A stretch of 64,000 nt of DNA from Ruegeria sp. EL01 (GTDB lineage: Bacteria; Pseudomonadota; Alphaproteobacteria; Rhodobacterales; Rhodobacteraceae), in NCBI RefSeq assembly GCF_900313035.1, contig NZ_OMPS01000003.1:179501-243500 (forward strand), given 5' to 3'. Shown here piece after piece: positions 34,575 through 42,461 of the stretch. Positions within the stretch are counted from its first letter, which is position 1, and every line of letters begins with the position of its first letter. The position numbers were made by a program, and so were the translations under genes. The notes under the pieces were generated by a model. That model did no database searches. It had not been told where the DNA came from and saw nothing but the letters and a program-made list of their open reading frames with translations.

Positions 34575-35039
34575 ATGGAGCTTTCGAGCATACTGAAGCC
34601 CGAGGCAGTACGCGTATTGTCTGCAGCTTCCAGTAAGAAGCGGTTGTTTCAGGAAATAGGTGATGTCGCATCAGCAACACTGGGTCTTGAGGCCCAGGTC
34701 GTTGTCGATTGCCTGCTGGAGCGCGAAAGCCTCGGCCCCACAGGCGTGGGGCATGGTGTGGCGCTGCCGCATGCGCGCCTGTCTGAAATTGAAACGGTGT
34801 CGGGTGTGTTCGTCATGCTGGAAAAACCCATCGATTTCGGGTCGGTGGATCGGCAGCCTGTTGATATCGCCTTTTCGCTCTTTGCCCCGGAAGAGGCTGG
34901 TGTTGACCATCTTAAGGCATTGGCTTTGGTGTCGCGGACGCTGCGCGATACCTCAGTCTGCGCCAAATTGCGGGCCAACCCTGACCCGACCAAGCTCTAT
35001 GCTATTTTGACCGAAGCTCAATCAATGCAAGCGGCGTAA
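34575..35039 (+). CDS. ptsN: PTS nitrogen-regulatory enzyme IIA
   Basis: Phosphorelay regulator (EIIA-Ntr) that links nitrogen/carbon state to potassium transport and stress. The 154-residue protein has the phospho-acceptor His66 in GHGVALPHARL and the family blocks CLLERESLGPTGVG and FSLFAPEEAGVDHLKALA. ATG 34575 with GGAG seven bases upstream; an in-frame ATG six codons earlier is less well placed. Followed by a strong terminator. Confidence 0.95.
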   Translation: MELSSILKPEAVRVLSAASSKKRLFQEIGDVASATLGLEAQVVVDCLLERESLGPTGVGHGVALPHARLSEIETVSGVFVMLEKPIDFGSVDRQPVDIAFSLFAPEEAGVDHLKALALVSRTLRDTSVCAKLRANPDPTKLYAILTEAQSMQAA

Positions 35040-35043
35040 ACAA

Positions 35044-35070
35044 AAAAGCCCCCAGACGATGGGGGCTTTT
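35044..35070. terminator. Bidirectional intrinsic terminator between ptsN and the CAP gene
   Basis: AAAAGCCCCC (35044-35053) pairs perfectly with GGGGGCTTTT (35061-35070) around a 7-base loop, with A-run and T-run on either side. It can end ptsN on plus and the CAP-domain gene on minus. Confidence 0.9.
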
Positions 35071-35090
35071 GCGTCTTAAGGCAGCGTTGT

Positions 35091-35606
35091 TCAGCCGCCG
35101 GTTCCCATTTCAAGCGTCCACCAGATCTTGCCGCCACCTTCCTGGTGCCATGCAAACCCCATTTGTGTGGCTTTCGAATCCATTATGACGGAACGCGGGC
35201 CAGGTTCCTGCATCCAGGCGGCCAGCGTCTCCGTTTCGGTTTCATAGGTTTCTGAGATTGCTTCGCCCAGAAATTTCCCGAAATATCCAACCCGCGCGGC
35301 CCGATCCAGAGGCGATGAGCCATCTGAGCCGAAGTGCCAGGGACGATTCTGTCGGGCCATGTCCTTGGAATGCGTCGCCGCAGCTGCGTTGAGTTGTGAA
35401 TTCAGTTGAACGGCTTGCAAACCTTGCGCCTGCCGCAGTGCATTCACCGAATCAAGCATGCGGAACTGCAACTTTTCCGGGTTGCCCCGAATCTTGTAAA
35501 CAGTCGGCAAAGGCCGCCCGTCTGGGCCAATTGTGGAAGTTCCGCCGTCGGTACATGCCGCCAGCGCGACAAAGCAAATCAATAGTAAAGAAACGATGCG
35601 CGTCAT
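35091..35606 (-). CDS. CAP/SCP-domain lipoprotein
   Basis: Secreted protein of unknown activity. The 171-residue precursor has a lipoprotein signal with lipobox LAAC, then a CAP fold: LDSVNALRQAQGLQAVQLN, LNAAAATHSKDMA, FLGEAISETYETETETLAAWM and MGFAWHQEGGGKIWWTLEMG. The two conserved histidine positions of CAP proteins can be matched (ATHSKDM and the region of RPWHFG). Convergent with ptsN across the shared terminator. Confidence 0.88.
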   Translation of the reverse strand: MTRIVSLLLICFVALAACTDGGTSTIGPDGRPLPTVYKIRGNPEKLQFRMLDSVNALRQAQGLQAVQLNSQLNAAAATHSKDMARQNRPWHFGSDGSSPLDRAARVGYFGKFLGEAISETYETETETLAAWMQEPGPRSVIMDSKATQMGFAWHQEGGGKIWWTLEMGTGG

Positions 35607-35775
35607 GTTTGACCTGATTATTGTGTCGTCTCAGGGCATAGCGCGCCTTACTGTTCTGAGCAAATGCGCAATGGCCACATGTCGCGTGATTCTGCCGGTT
35701 TGGTTTGCGACTGAAGCATTCTGGCCATAGAATACCCCGAATTTCAGATGTCGCGATAGAAAAGGACCGCTTCTC

Positions 35776-36375
35776 ATGGTCAGGAAACGCATTCCCTTAT
35801 CAACCCGCCGTGGGTTTATTGTTGGTGCAACGGCAACATTGGCGAGCCCGGCGATTGCACAATACATTCCTGGCGATCCCCTGCGCCCTGCGCCCGGGGA
35901 CGAGCCGGCTGTACGTCGTAACATTTCTGGGTTCCGCGCGCTTGAATGGCAGCCCTATTTTTCGAACACGCGAAACGGCGCCATTCTGGTCGATACCGTA
36001 TCCCGAGCGCTGCATTATTGGTCAGATGATCAATCAACCTACAAACTTTACCCCTCATCAGTGCCGCTGACCGAAGAAATGACCCGCCGGGGGCGTACCA
36101 GCGTGATCCGCAAGGTCGAAGGCCCAACATGGGCGCCGACGCCGTCGATGAAGAAAAGAAACCCCGAATGGCCGGATTTCATTCCTGCCGGTCCCGATAA
36201 CCCGTTGGGAACGCACGCGTTGTATCTGGGTTGGAAGTATTATCGCATCCACGGCACCCACGACACGCGTAAAATCGGGCGCCGGTCGTCCAATGGCTGC
36301 ATCGGGTTGTTCAACAACGACATCGCCGAGTTGTTTTCAATGACGAAGGTCGGCACGCAAGTGTTGCTAATTTGA
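35776..36375 (+). CDS. L,D-transpeptidase (YkuD family), Tat-type signal
   Basis: Periplasmic enzyme that makes 3-3 peptidoglycan crosslinks or attaches proteins to the wall. The 199-residue precursor begins with a twin-arginine-like signal (TRRGFIVGATATLASPAIAQ). The YkuD domain holds the catalytic pair in HGTHDTRKIG (His159) and SSNGCIGLFN (Cys175), with PDNPLGTHALYL upstream. Family length is normal. Stands alone between the CAP gene and a small secreted protein gene. Confidence 0.92.
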   Translation: MVRKRIPLSTRRGFIVGATATLASPAIAQYIPGDPLRPAPGDEPAVRRNISGFRALEWQPYFSNTRNGAILVDTVSRALHYWSDDQSTYKLYPSSVPLTEEMTRRGRTSVIRKVEGPTWAPTPSMKKRNPEWPDFIPAGPDNPLGTHALYLGWKYYRIHGTHDTRKIGRRSSNGCIGLFNNDIAELFSMTKVGTQVLLI

Positions 36376-36515
36376 CGACATTTTCGCGCTCGAAGCTGCT
36401 TGCCGCTCAAGTTGCAATTGCATTCCAGCTTTAATGCTGATTAGAAAAAAGCCACGAGGTAAGTCTTAGGTGTGTGCTTCCGGATATCGGAATCACGCAA
36501 ATTCTGGAGGTTAAT

Positions 36516-36698
36516 ATGAAAAAACTCGTTCTCGCCGCTGCTCTGACGGCTGCTGCTTCGACTGCATTTGCTGGCAACCTGGAAGAGCCGGTTGTTGAAG
36601 CACCTGTTGTTGTAGAAGAAACTCAGGGTTCTTCGCAGGGCATCCTGCTGCCATTGATTCTGCTGGTCGTTGTTGCCGCAGCTGTTGCAGCCGGTTAA
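36516..36698 (+). CDS. 60-residue secreted single-membrane-helix protein
   Basis: Unknown. It has a signal peptide (MKKLVLAAALTAAASTAFA), a short proline/valine/glutamate-rich linker (EEPVVEAPVVVEE), and a C-terminal membrane helix (ILLPLILLVVVAAAVAAG). A strong ribosome-binding site (GGAGG at 36506-36510) and a strong terminator directly after the stop mark it as a separately expressed gene. An upstream in-frame start adds only unlikely sequence. Mature size would be about 41 residues. Confidence 0.75.
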   Translation: MKKLVLAAALTAAASTAFAGNLEEPVVEAPVVVEETQGSSQGILLPLILLVVVAAAVAAG

Positions 36699-36720
36699 TT
36701 CTACGAGCGAAATTCAGAGA

Positions 36721-36751
36721 AAAGGCGGTGGAGCAATCCACCGCCTTTTTT
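36721..36751. terminator. Intrinsic terminator, small secreted protein / hemH
   Basis: An 11-bp perfect stem (36721-36731 with 36738-36748, 6-base loop) ends in a run of six T. It follows the 60-residue gene and also lies after hemH on the other strand. Confidence 0.9.
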
Positions 36752-36772
36752 CACGTCTAATTGTCGCGCGTG

Positions 36773-37822
36773 TCAGTCCAGCCAACCATTTAGGTTGTCC
36801 TCAATGATCGTGCTGAGCGCTTTGATATGCGGCGCATCGTCGTTCAGGCAGGGAATATAGGTGAACGTCTCACCGCCCGCCTCTTCAAAGCTTTCCTTGA
36901 TCTCTTCGTTGATCTCTTCCAGCGTTTCGATGCAATCGGCGGAAAAGGCCGGTGCCATGACGGCGATGTTCTTTTTGCCCTGACGCGCCAGTTCGGCCAC
37001 GTGATCAACCGTATAGGGCTTCAACCACTCTTCAGGGCCAAAGCGCGATTGGAAGGTCGAGATTATCTGGTCGTCTGACCATCCCAGCCGCTCCGTCAGC
37101 AGTCTTGACGTTTTCACGCATTGGCAGTGATAGGGATCGCCCTGCTGCAAATAGCGTTCAGGCATGCCGTGGTAAGAACAGACCAGAACATCGGGTCTGG
37201 TATCCATCGCGGCATAGGCGCGCTCGACCGACTGTGCCAGTGCGTCAATATAGCTCGGTTCTGCATAATAGGCCGGAACGGTGCGACTGGCGGGTTGCCA
37301 GGTCTCTTCCATCAACGAACGAAAGAACTGGTCATTCGCCGTTGCCGTCGTTGCGCCCGCATAATGAGGATAAAGCGGGAAGAACAGAATGCGGTCGCAG
37401 CCTTCGGCCACCATGTGCCGAACCTTGGACTTGGTGGAAGGGTTGCCGTAGCGCATGCAGAAATCCACCATGACCTGATCACCATAGCGCGCCTGCATCG
37501 TATCACGCAGTTTTGCGGTCTGATCTTTTGTGATCGTCATCAGAGGGCTTTCGCCCTTGTCGTGGTTCCAAATGGATTTGTAGGCCTCGCCCGAGCTGAA
37601 AGGGCGCTTGGTCAGGATGATGCCCTGCAGAATCGGCTGCCATTTCCAAGCGGGGTAGTCGATCACGCGCTGATCTGACAGGAACTCATTCAGATAACGC
37701 CGCATCGGCCAATAGCTGTAGTCGTCGGGCGTGCCCAAATTAGCCAGAAGAATCCCAACGCGCCCCATTTTGACCTTCGGGTGGTCGGCGGGTGCATGAG
37801 CGGGGCGGGTTGCATCAAACAT
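36773..37822 (-). CDS. hemH: Ferrochelatase
   Basis: Inserts ferrous iron into protoporphyrin IX, the last step of haem synthesis, at the inner membrane. The 349-residue protein has GILLANLGTPD at the N-terminus, FCMRYGNPSTKSKV, PLYPHYAGATTATAND, the iron-site histidine in CSYHGMPERYLQQGDPYHCQC, and the C-terminal MAPAFSADCIETLEEI. Length is normal. Monocistronic, ending at the shared terminator. Confidence 0.97.
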   Translation of the reverse strand: MFDATRPAHAPADHPKVKMGRVGILLANLGTPDDYSYWPMRRYLNEFLSDQRVIDYPAWKWQPILQGIILTKRPFSSGEAYKSIWNHDKGESPLMTITKDQTAKLRDTMQARYGDQVMVDFCMRYGNPSTKSKVRHMVAEGCDRILFFPLYPHYAGATTATANDQFFRSLMEETWQPASRTVPAYYAEPSYIDALAQSVERAYAAMDTRPDVLVCSYHGMPERYLQQGDPYHCQCVKTSRLLTERLGWSDDQIISTFQSRFGPEEWLKPYTVDHVAELARQGKKNIAVMAPAFSADCIETLEEINEEIKESFEEAGGETFTYIPCLNDDAPHIKALSTIIEDNLNGWLD

Positions 37823-37877
37823 ATTGGCTTCCTGAGTTCATATGGTCCGGCCTGAGATAAAGGGAAAAACCCGTTCG

Positions 37878-38708
37878 TCAATCCGGCAGATTGCCCTCAT
37901 CCGTGTTCAGGGCGTCGGCAAGGCGCATCTGCGCTGATCCAGGACGCAAGGCTTTGGGTTGGCTTGCATCGGGGGACCAGCCGGTCAGGCAGATCAACTC
38001 GAACGTTGCAGGCAGCCGGTTTTCTGGTGTTGCGAAGTGTTTGCTATAGATTTTCTGCGCCTGGTCAAACACTTGCCGTCGGGACATGCGCTTCAGGCGA
38101 TCTGAAAGAACATTGGTTTCGCCCATCGCGCGCAGATCGCGCATCAGATGGTGTAGGTCCCGGTATTCGGCCGTCAGCGTGGCTGCATCGGCCACTGGCA
38201 ATGCCAACCCCGCCCGTTGCAGCAGGGACCCCAGTTCGCGCAGTTCGGCCATGGGCGCGACCCGGGGGCTAAGCCCACCCGTGACAGCGATTTCGGCCTG
38301 CCCGAGTGCGGCGCGCAACTGGTGCAGGGTTTCGCCCCCCAGACACACGACCAGCAGCAGACCATCGGGGCGTAACGCACGGTGGCATTGGATGAGCTGC
38401 CCAACCGGGTCGTTGGCCCAATGCAAGGCCATGGCATGGATCACCAGATCATGTGCGCCGGGGGTCAATGCCAGCGTCTCGTCGTCCGGAACGACCTTCG
38501 CATCTGGCAAAACGCCCTGCCAGATTTGACGGAAAGGCGTCACGATGGCTGGCGCCGTAAAGGTCCTGTTAACCATCGATAGCCGATCCTGCACTTCGTC
38601 TATGGCGGCTCGGTGCAGAAACAGGGCGTCGTCCTGTGCACGCGCGCGGCGTCGGGTCAGGGCTGACCGGTCAAACAGAGAGGGTGCGGTGGACGCAGGC
38701 AGTTTCAT
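37878..38708 (-). CDS. Methyltransferase-like protein (BioC/NDUFAF5 type) with degenerate SAM motif
   Basis: The 276-residue protein has the NDUFAF5/BioC-like layout: FDRSALTRRRARA start, LHRAAIDEVQDRL, HDLVIHAMALHWANDPVGQL, CHRALRPDGLLLVVCLGGETLHQLR, and a C-terminal FELICLTGWSPD. The place where motif I (DxGxGxG) should bind S-adenosylmethionine reads TAPAIVTPFRQIW, so cofactor binding is doubtful. ATG 38708 is taken; an in-frame ATG six codons earlier (38726) is possible. Divergent from comF with overlapping 5' ends. Confidence 0.75.
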   Translation of the reverse strand: MKLPASTAPSLFDRSALTRRRARAQDDALFLHRAAIDEVQDRLSMVNRTFTAPAIVTPFRQIWQGVLPDAKVVPDDETLALTPGAHDLVIHAMALHWANDPVGQLIQCHRALRPDGLLLVVCLGGETLHQLRAALGQAEIAVTGGLSPRVAPMAELRELGSLLQRAGLALPVADAATLTAEYRDLHHLMRDLRAMGETNVLSDRLKRMSRRQVFDQAQKIYSKHFATPENRLPATFELICLTGWSPDASQPKALRPGSAQMRLADALNTDEGNLPD

Positions 38709-39453
38709 AGGTCGCAAGTATCGCATTTGGCAGCGAGTTCAAACTGCTGTCGAACTGATCTATCCGCCCAGATGTTTAAGTTGCGGCGAGCTGACGGAAT
38801 CAGATTTCGGCCTATGCGGTGCATGTTGGCGCGATACACCCTTTACCGGCGGAACGGTTTGCGAGAGTTGTGGGATGCCCTTGCCTGGTGGAGCGGATGG
38901 TCACCGAATCGAGTGTGATGATTGCCTGAAGGCACCTCGCCCCTGGCAGGATGGACGTGCGGCATTGTTGTATCAGGGACGTGCTAGGTCTTTGATCCTT
39001 GCGCTGAAACACGGTGACCGACCCGAGCTGGCCAAGCCCGCCGCGCGGTGGATGGCGCTGGCTGGGCGCACGCTGTTCAGACCCGGCATGGTCATCGCTC
39101 CGGTTCCGTTGCATTGGTCACGCCTGATCAAGCGGCGGTACAACCAATCAGCGCTGTTGGCCCATCATCTTGGGCAAGAGGTTGGGCAGGAGGTTTGCCC
39201 TGACTTGCTAGTGCGCCAGACTAAAACACCAGTATTGGACGGTAAGACTGCGGCGGAACGGGCTGAAATACTGAAAAATGCGATTTCATCACACCCGAAA
39301 CGATGTCACAGGATCCGTGGGCGGGATGTTCTACTGGTCGATGATGTGATGACCTCGGGCGCGACTCTGGCCGCATGTGCGCAGGCTTGCACATCATCGG
39401 GGGCAAATCATATTTTCGTGTTGGTACTGGCACGCGTTGCCAAGGATGCCTAA
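38689..39453 (+). CDS. comF: ComF family phosphoribosyltransferase-like protein
   Basis: Linked in other bacteria to DNA uptake and replication restart. The 254-residue product has an N-terminal zinc-finger-like set of cysteine pairs (CLSCGE, CGACW, CESCG, CDDC), a middle block with PVPLHWSRLIKRRYNQS, and the PRPP-binding loop DVLLVDDVMTSGATL. No ATG is available; GTG 38689 with AGAGAGGG upstream is the best start, which makes the gene overlap the divergent methyltransferase by 20 bases. Confidence 0.88.
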   Translation: MDAGSFIGRKYRIWQRVQTAVELIYPPRCLSCGELTESDFGLCGACWRDTPFTGGTVCESCGMPLPGGADGHRIECDDCLKAPRPWQDGRAALLYQGRARSLILALKHGDRPELAKPAARWMALAGRTLFRPGMVIAPVPLHWSRLIKRRYNQSALLAHHLGQEVGQEVCPDLLVRQTKTPVLDGKTAAERAEILKNAISSHPKRCHRIRGRDVLLVDDVMTSGATLAACAQACTSSGANHIFVLVLARVAKDA

Positions 39454-39490
39454 TTCGCGGCAAGTTACGCGAAACGCGAAGGAACGGAAT

Positions 39491-39748
39491 ATGAAATCGG
39501 TTGAAATCTATACCTCGCCGCTATGCGGGTTTTGTCATGCCGCCAAACGGTTGCTGAAACAGAAAGGGGTCGAGTTCAAGGAAATCGACGTCTTGATGCA
39601 TCCCAAGCGCAAGCCTGAAATGATTCAACGCGCTGGTGGCAAGCGCACCGTACCGCAGATTTTCATCGGCACTGACCATGTTGGCGGCTGTGATGATCTG
39701 TATGATCTGGAGCGGCAGGGCATACTGGATAACCTGTTGGCAGCCTGA
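39491..39748 (+). CDS. grxC: Glutaredoxin 3
   Basis: Glutathione-dependent dithiol reductase. In 85 residues: active site CGFC (Cys12, Cys15; CPYC is the usual form), the cis-proline block KRTVPQIFIG and the glutathione-binding HVGGCDDL. ATG 39491 is the natural start. The stop overlaps the nitrilase-family start, so the two are coupled; both may serve glutathione metabolism. Confidence 0.95.
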   Translation: MKSVEIYTSPLCGFCHAAKRLLKQKGVEFKEIDVLMHPKRKPEMIQRAGGKRTVPQIFIGTDHVGGCDDLYDLERQGILDNLLAA

Positions 39749-40578
39749 TGAAAACCGCGCTGCTGCAACTCACCTCTTCTGACGACCCGGTCCAGAATCT
39801 GGACACGGTACGCTCGATGATTGCCGAGGCCGCCGGGCAGGGCGCGCAGTTCATACTGACGCCCGAGGTGACAAACTGCGTTTCCAATAGCACCACGCGG
39901 CAACGCGAAGTTTTGCAGTTCGAAGAAGACGACATTTCACTGGCAGGTCTGCGCGAACAGGCCGCGGCGCTGGGCGTCTGGTTGTTGATCGGGTCGCTGG
40001 GGATCAAAACCCACGATGCGGATGGGCGGTTTGCCAACCGGTCTTTCATGATCGACCCAACCGGTCAGATCGTGGCGCGCTATGACAAAATCCACATGTT
40101 TGATGTGCAGGTCACGGAAACCGAAACCTTTCGCGAATCAGCCAACTACCGGCCCGGTACAACGGCGGTTGTCGCCGAGACGGATTTTGGCAAAGTTGGG
40201 CTGACTATTTGTTACGATATACGATTTCCCCATCTGCATGCGGCGTTGGCGCAAGCTGGTGCGCGAATCATCACGGTTCCGGCGGCCTTTTCTCCGGTCA
40301 CCGGGGCGGCGCATTGGGCATCGTTGCTGCGCGCACGGGCGATCGAAAACGGCTGTTGGTTCCTTGCGCCAGCTCAGACAGGCGAACACCCTAAAACACG
40401 TGGAAAAACACGCCATACATACGGTCACAGCATGGTTGTGGCCCCGTGGGGAGAGGTGCTGATCGACGCAGGCACCGATCCGGGCATTCACTTTTTCGAT
40501 TTGGATGATAGTTCTGTGGCAGAGGCGCGCCGCCGCGTGCCCTCTTTGACACATACCCGTCCCTTCGACGGGCCTTGA
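39748..40578 (+). CDS. Nitrilase-family amidase, Nit1/deaminated-glutathione amidase type
   Basis: Carbon-nitrogen hydrolase of 276 residues with the catalytic triad Glu40 (ILTPEVTN), Lys114 (YDKIHMFDV) and Cys155 (GLTICYDIRFP). The sequence around these residues matches the Nit1/Nit2 branch, whose members repair deaminated glutathione or act as omega-amidase. Coupling to grxC supports the glutathione-repair reading (inference). Confidence 0.88.
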   Translation: MKTALLQLTSSDDPVQNLDTVRSMIAEAAGQGAQFILTPEVTNCVSNSTTRQREVLQFEEDDISLAGLREQAAALGVWLLIGSLGIKTHDADGRFANRSFMIDPTGQIVARYDKIHMFDVQVTETETFRESANYRPGTTAVVAETDFGKVGLTICYDIRFPHLHAALAQAGARIITVPAAFSPVTGAAHWASLLRARAIENGCWFLAPAQTGEHPKTRGKTRHTYGHSMVVAPWGEVLIDAGTDPGIHFFDLDDSSVAEARRRVPSLTHTRPFDGP

Positions 40579-40592
40579 TCCAGAATCGGGCC

Positions 40593-41033
40593 ATGACTGA
40601 CGAGAAAAATGCCCTGGCGGTCACGCTGTTCAGCGAGATCCTGACCGCCGATCAACTGTTGCGGAACCGGCTGAGCCGCGTTTTGCCCAAGGGCATGGAA
40701 ATCTCGCATTTCTCGGTGCTGAACCATCTGGTCTTTGTTGGAGACGAACGCAGTCCGGCGCAATTGGCCAATACGTTTCACGTCACCCGAGGTGCGATGA
40801 CCAACACATTGGCCAAGCTGGAATGGGCGGGTTACATTCATATCCGTCCCGATTGGGACGATGCCCGCCGTAAAATGGTGGCGATCAGCCCCGCTGGGCG
40901 GCGCGCCCGCGATCAGGCGATTTCATCCATCGCGCCGCTGATCAACCGTGTGGTCGGAGAGCTGGGTTTGGAACGTGTCCGCAGCACATTGCCCGTACTG
41001 CGGGATTTGCGGTTGCAGTTGGAGGGGGAGTGA
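40593..41033 (+). CDS. MarR family transcriptional regulator
   Basis: Winged-helix regulator of 146 residues. The central HTH reads RSPAQLANTFHVTRGAMTNTLAKLEWAGYI, followed by the wing DWDDARRKMVAISPAG. ATG 40593 is preferred to a TTG six codons upstream. It closes the grxC-amidase-marR run, so sensing of oxidised or phenolic compounds is possible, though no ligand can be read from sequence. 41034-41222 shows nothing convincing. Confidence 0.9.
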   Translation: MTDEKNALAVTLFSEILTADQLLRNRLSRVLPKGMEISHFSVLNHLVFVGDERSPAQLANTFHVTRGAMTNTLAKLEWAGYIHIRPDWDDARRKMVAISPAGRRARDQAISSIAPLINRVVGELGLERVRSTLPVLRDLRLQLEGE

Positions 41034-41222
41034 GGAGCCGTGGCAACCGCGCCAAAATAGCGGATCTCATCATACTCGAGACTAAAACCACTGATGAAAC
41101 AGCGGTGTCTGTCTCGCGACTATGATCTTGGATGCCCGTGATCGACGATTTTTCTTAAACATCGAAGTGAGCGGTTCAAGCTTAAGATAGAAACTTCCAC
41201 CTGAATTCTCGAACATTGCTTC

Positions 41223-41618
41223 TTACTGCACCGCAGTTGGAAACATAGACAATACGCCCCTTTTCAGAAGCTGTAGATCGTGTTTTTCGAGTCCTGCGAG
41301 GTCATAGTTAACAAGCGCATACGCTCGAAATCCGCCGGAACGTTTTACCCAAGAAGGGACTTTTTCTTCATCCCTAACTTCGGAATGTGAGACCAGCCGA
41401 ACTGAAAAGGCGACGTCCCGATAGTCAGGGTCCTTCTGCAAGGGATTACTTTGCATTGCATAAGTTCTTGCGAGCGCCAGACTTTCCTCATCTGAAAGTC
41501 TCTGACCAGTCTCAATGCAATATCCCTCAGCCCGCTTTGCACCCTTGTAAATCGAGGCTGAGAAAACAATCGCTGCGATGGCAAACGCAACGCACATCAA
41601 AACACGGGTCAAAGTCAT
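41223..41618 (-). CDS. Membrane-anchored or secreted protein of unknown function
   Basis: Not recognised. The 131-residue product has an N-terminal hydrophobic helix (about 5-24) then a hydrophilic domain with EGYCIETGQRLSDEESLALARTYAM and a C-terminal RAYALVNYDLAGLEKHD. ATG 41618 with GAGG nine bases upstream is preferred to GTG 15 bases earlier. The gene lies just downstream of ubiG on the same strand. Only one domain can be seen. Confidence 0.6.
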   Translation of the reverse strand: MTLTRVLMCVAFAIAAIVFSASIYKGAKRAEGYCIETGQRLSDEESLALARTYAMQSNPLQKDPDYRDVAFSVRLVSHSEVRDEEKVPSWVKRSGGFRAYALVNYDLAGLEKHDLQLLKRGVLSMFPTAVQ

Positions 41619-41666
41619 TTGGCGTATCCTCACTCAGCGCGAATGGGTGTAAACATCCACCTTACT

Positions 41667-42413
41667 TCACCCCGGCTTCACACTCGCCGTCACATAATTC
41701 ACGCTCAAATCCCGGTCCGAGATCGACCAGCTCCACAGGATCGGGTTGAACACGAACCCCTTGCGATCCACCGGATCCAGACCAGCCTTCCGTAGAAGCT
41801 CGAACAGCTCATCCGGAGTGATGAATTTGTCCCATTCATGTGTGCCGCGCGGTAGCCAGCGCATGACGACCTCGGCCCCGAAAATGGCCATCGCATAGGA
41901 TTTTGGATTGCGGTTGATGGTCGAGCACACCTGCAACCCACCGGGTTTCAGCAGGTGCTGCGTTGCGGTCAGATAGCCTTGCGGGTCGGCGACATGCTCG
42001 ACCACTTCCATATTCAACACCACGTCAAACTGCTCGCCATCTGCGGCCATTGCTTCTGCCGTCGTGTGGCGATAGTCGATCTGCAGCCCGGACTGTTCAG
42101 CATGAATGCGAGCGACGGGCAGGTTTCCTTCGGCCGCGTCAGCACCCACGACCTCGGCCCCAAGACGAGCCATCGGTTCACTCAGCAGCCCGCCGCCGCA
42201 GCCGATATCCAGCAAGCGCAGGCCGTCAAATGGTTTTGATTCCTTCAAATCCCTGTCAAATTCGCCTGCGATTTGTTGGGTGATATAATCAAGACGGCAC
42301 GGGTTCAGCATGTGCAGAGGTTTGAATTTCCCATGCGGATCCCACCATTCTGCGGCCATTGCCTCGAATTTTGCGATCTCGGATGGGTCCACCGTGTTCG
42401 GATGCGCTTGCAT
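41667..42413 (-). CDS. ubiG: Ubiquinone biosynthesis O-methyltransferase UbiG
   Basis: Performs both O-methylations in ubiquinone synthesis. The 248-residue protein starts with the UbiG pattern [33 protein letters not shown], then SAM motif [21 protein letters not shown] and [12 protein letters not shown], with [15 protein letters not shown] and GTHEWDKFI later. All expected blocks present, normal length. Divergent from the iminopeptidase gene. Confidence 0.97.
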   Translation of the reverse strand: MQAHPNTVDPSEIAKFEAMAAEWWDPHGKFKPLHMLNPCRLDYITQQIAGEFDRDLKESKPFDGLRLLDIGCGGGLLSEPMARLGAEVVGADAAEGNLPVARIHAEQSGLQIDYRHTTAEAMAADGEQFDVVLNMEVVEHVADPQGYLTATQHLLKPGGLQVCSTINRNPKSYAMAIFGAEVVMRWLPRGTHEWDKFITPDELFELLRKAGLDPVDRKGFVFNPILWSWSISDRDLSVNYVTASVKPG

Positions 42414-42461
42414 TCCTGTCTCCGTATGCTCTTTTACGCTTAAGGACTATATAGGCCCATA

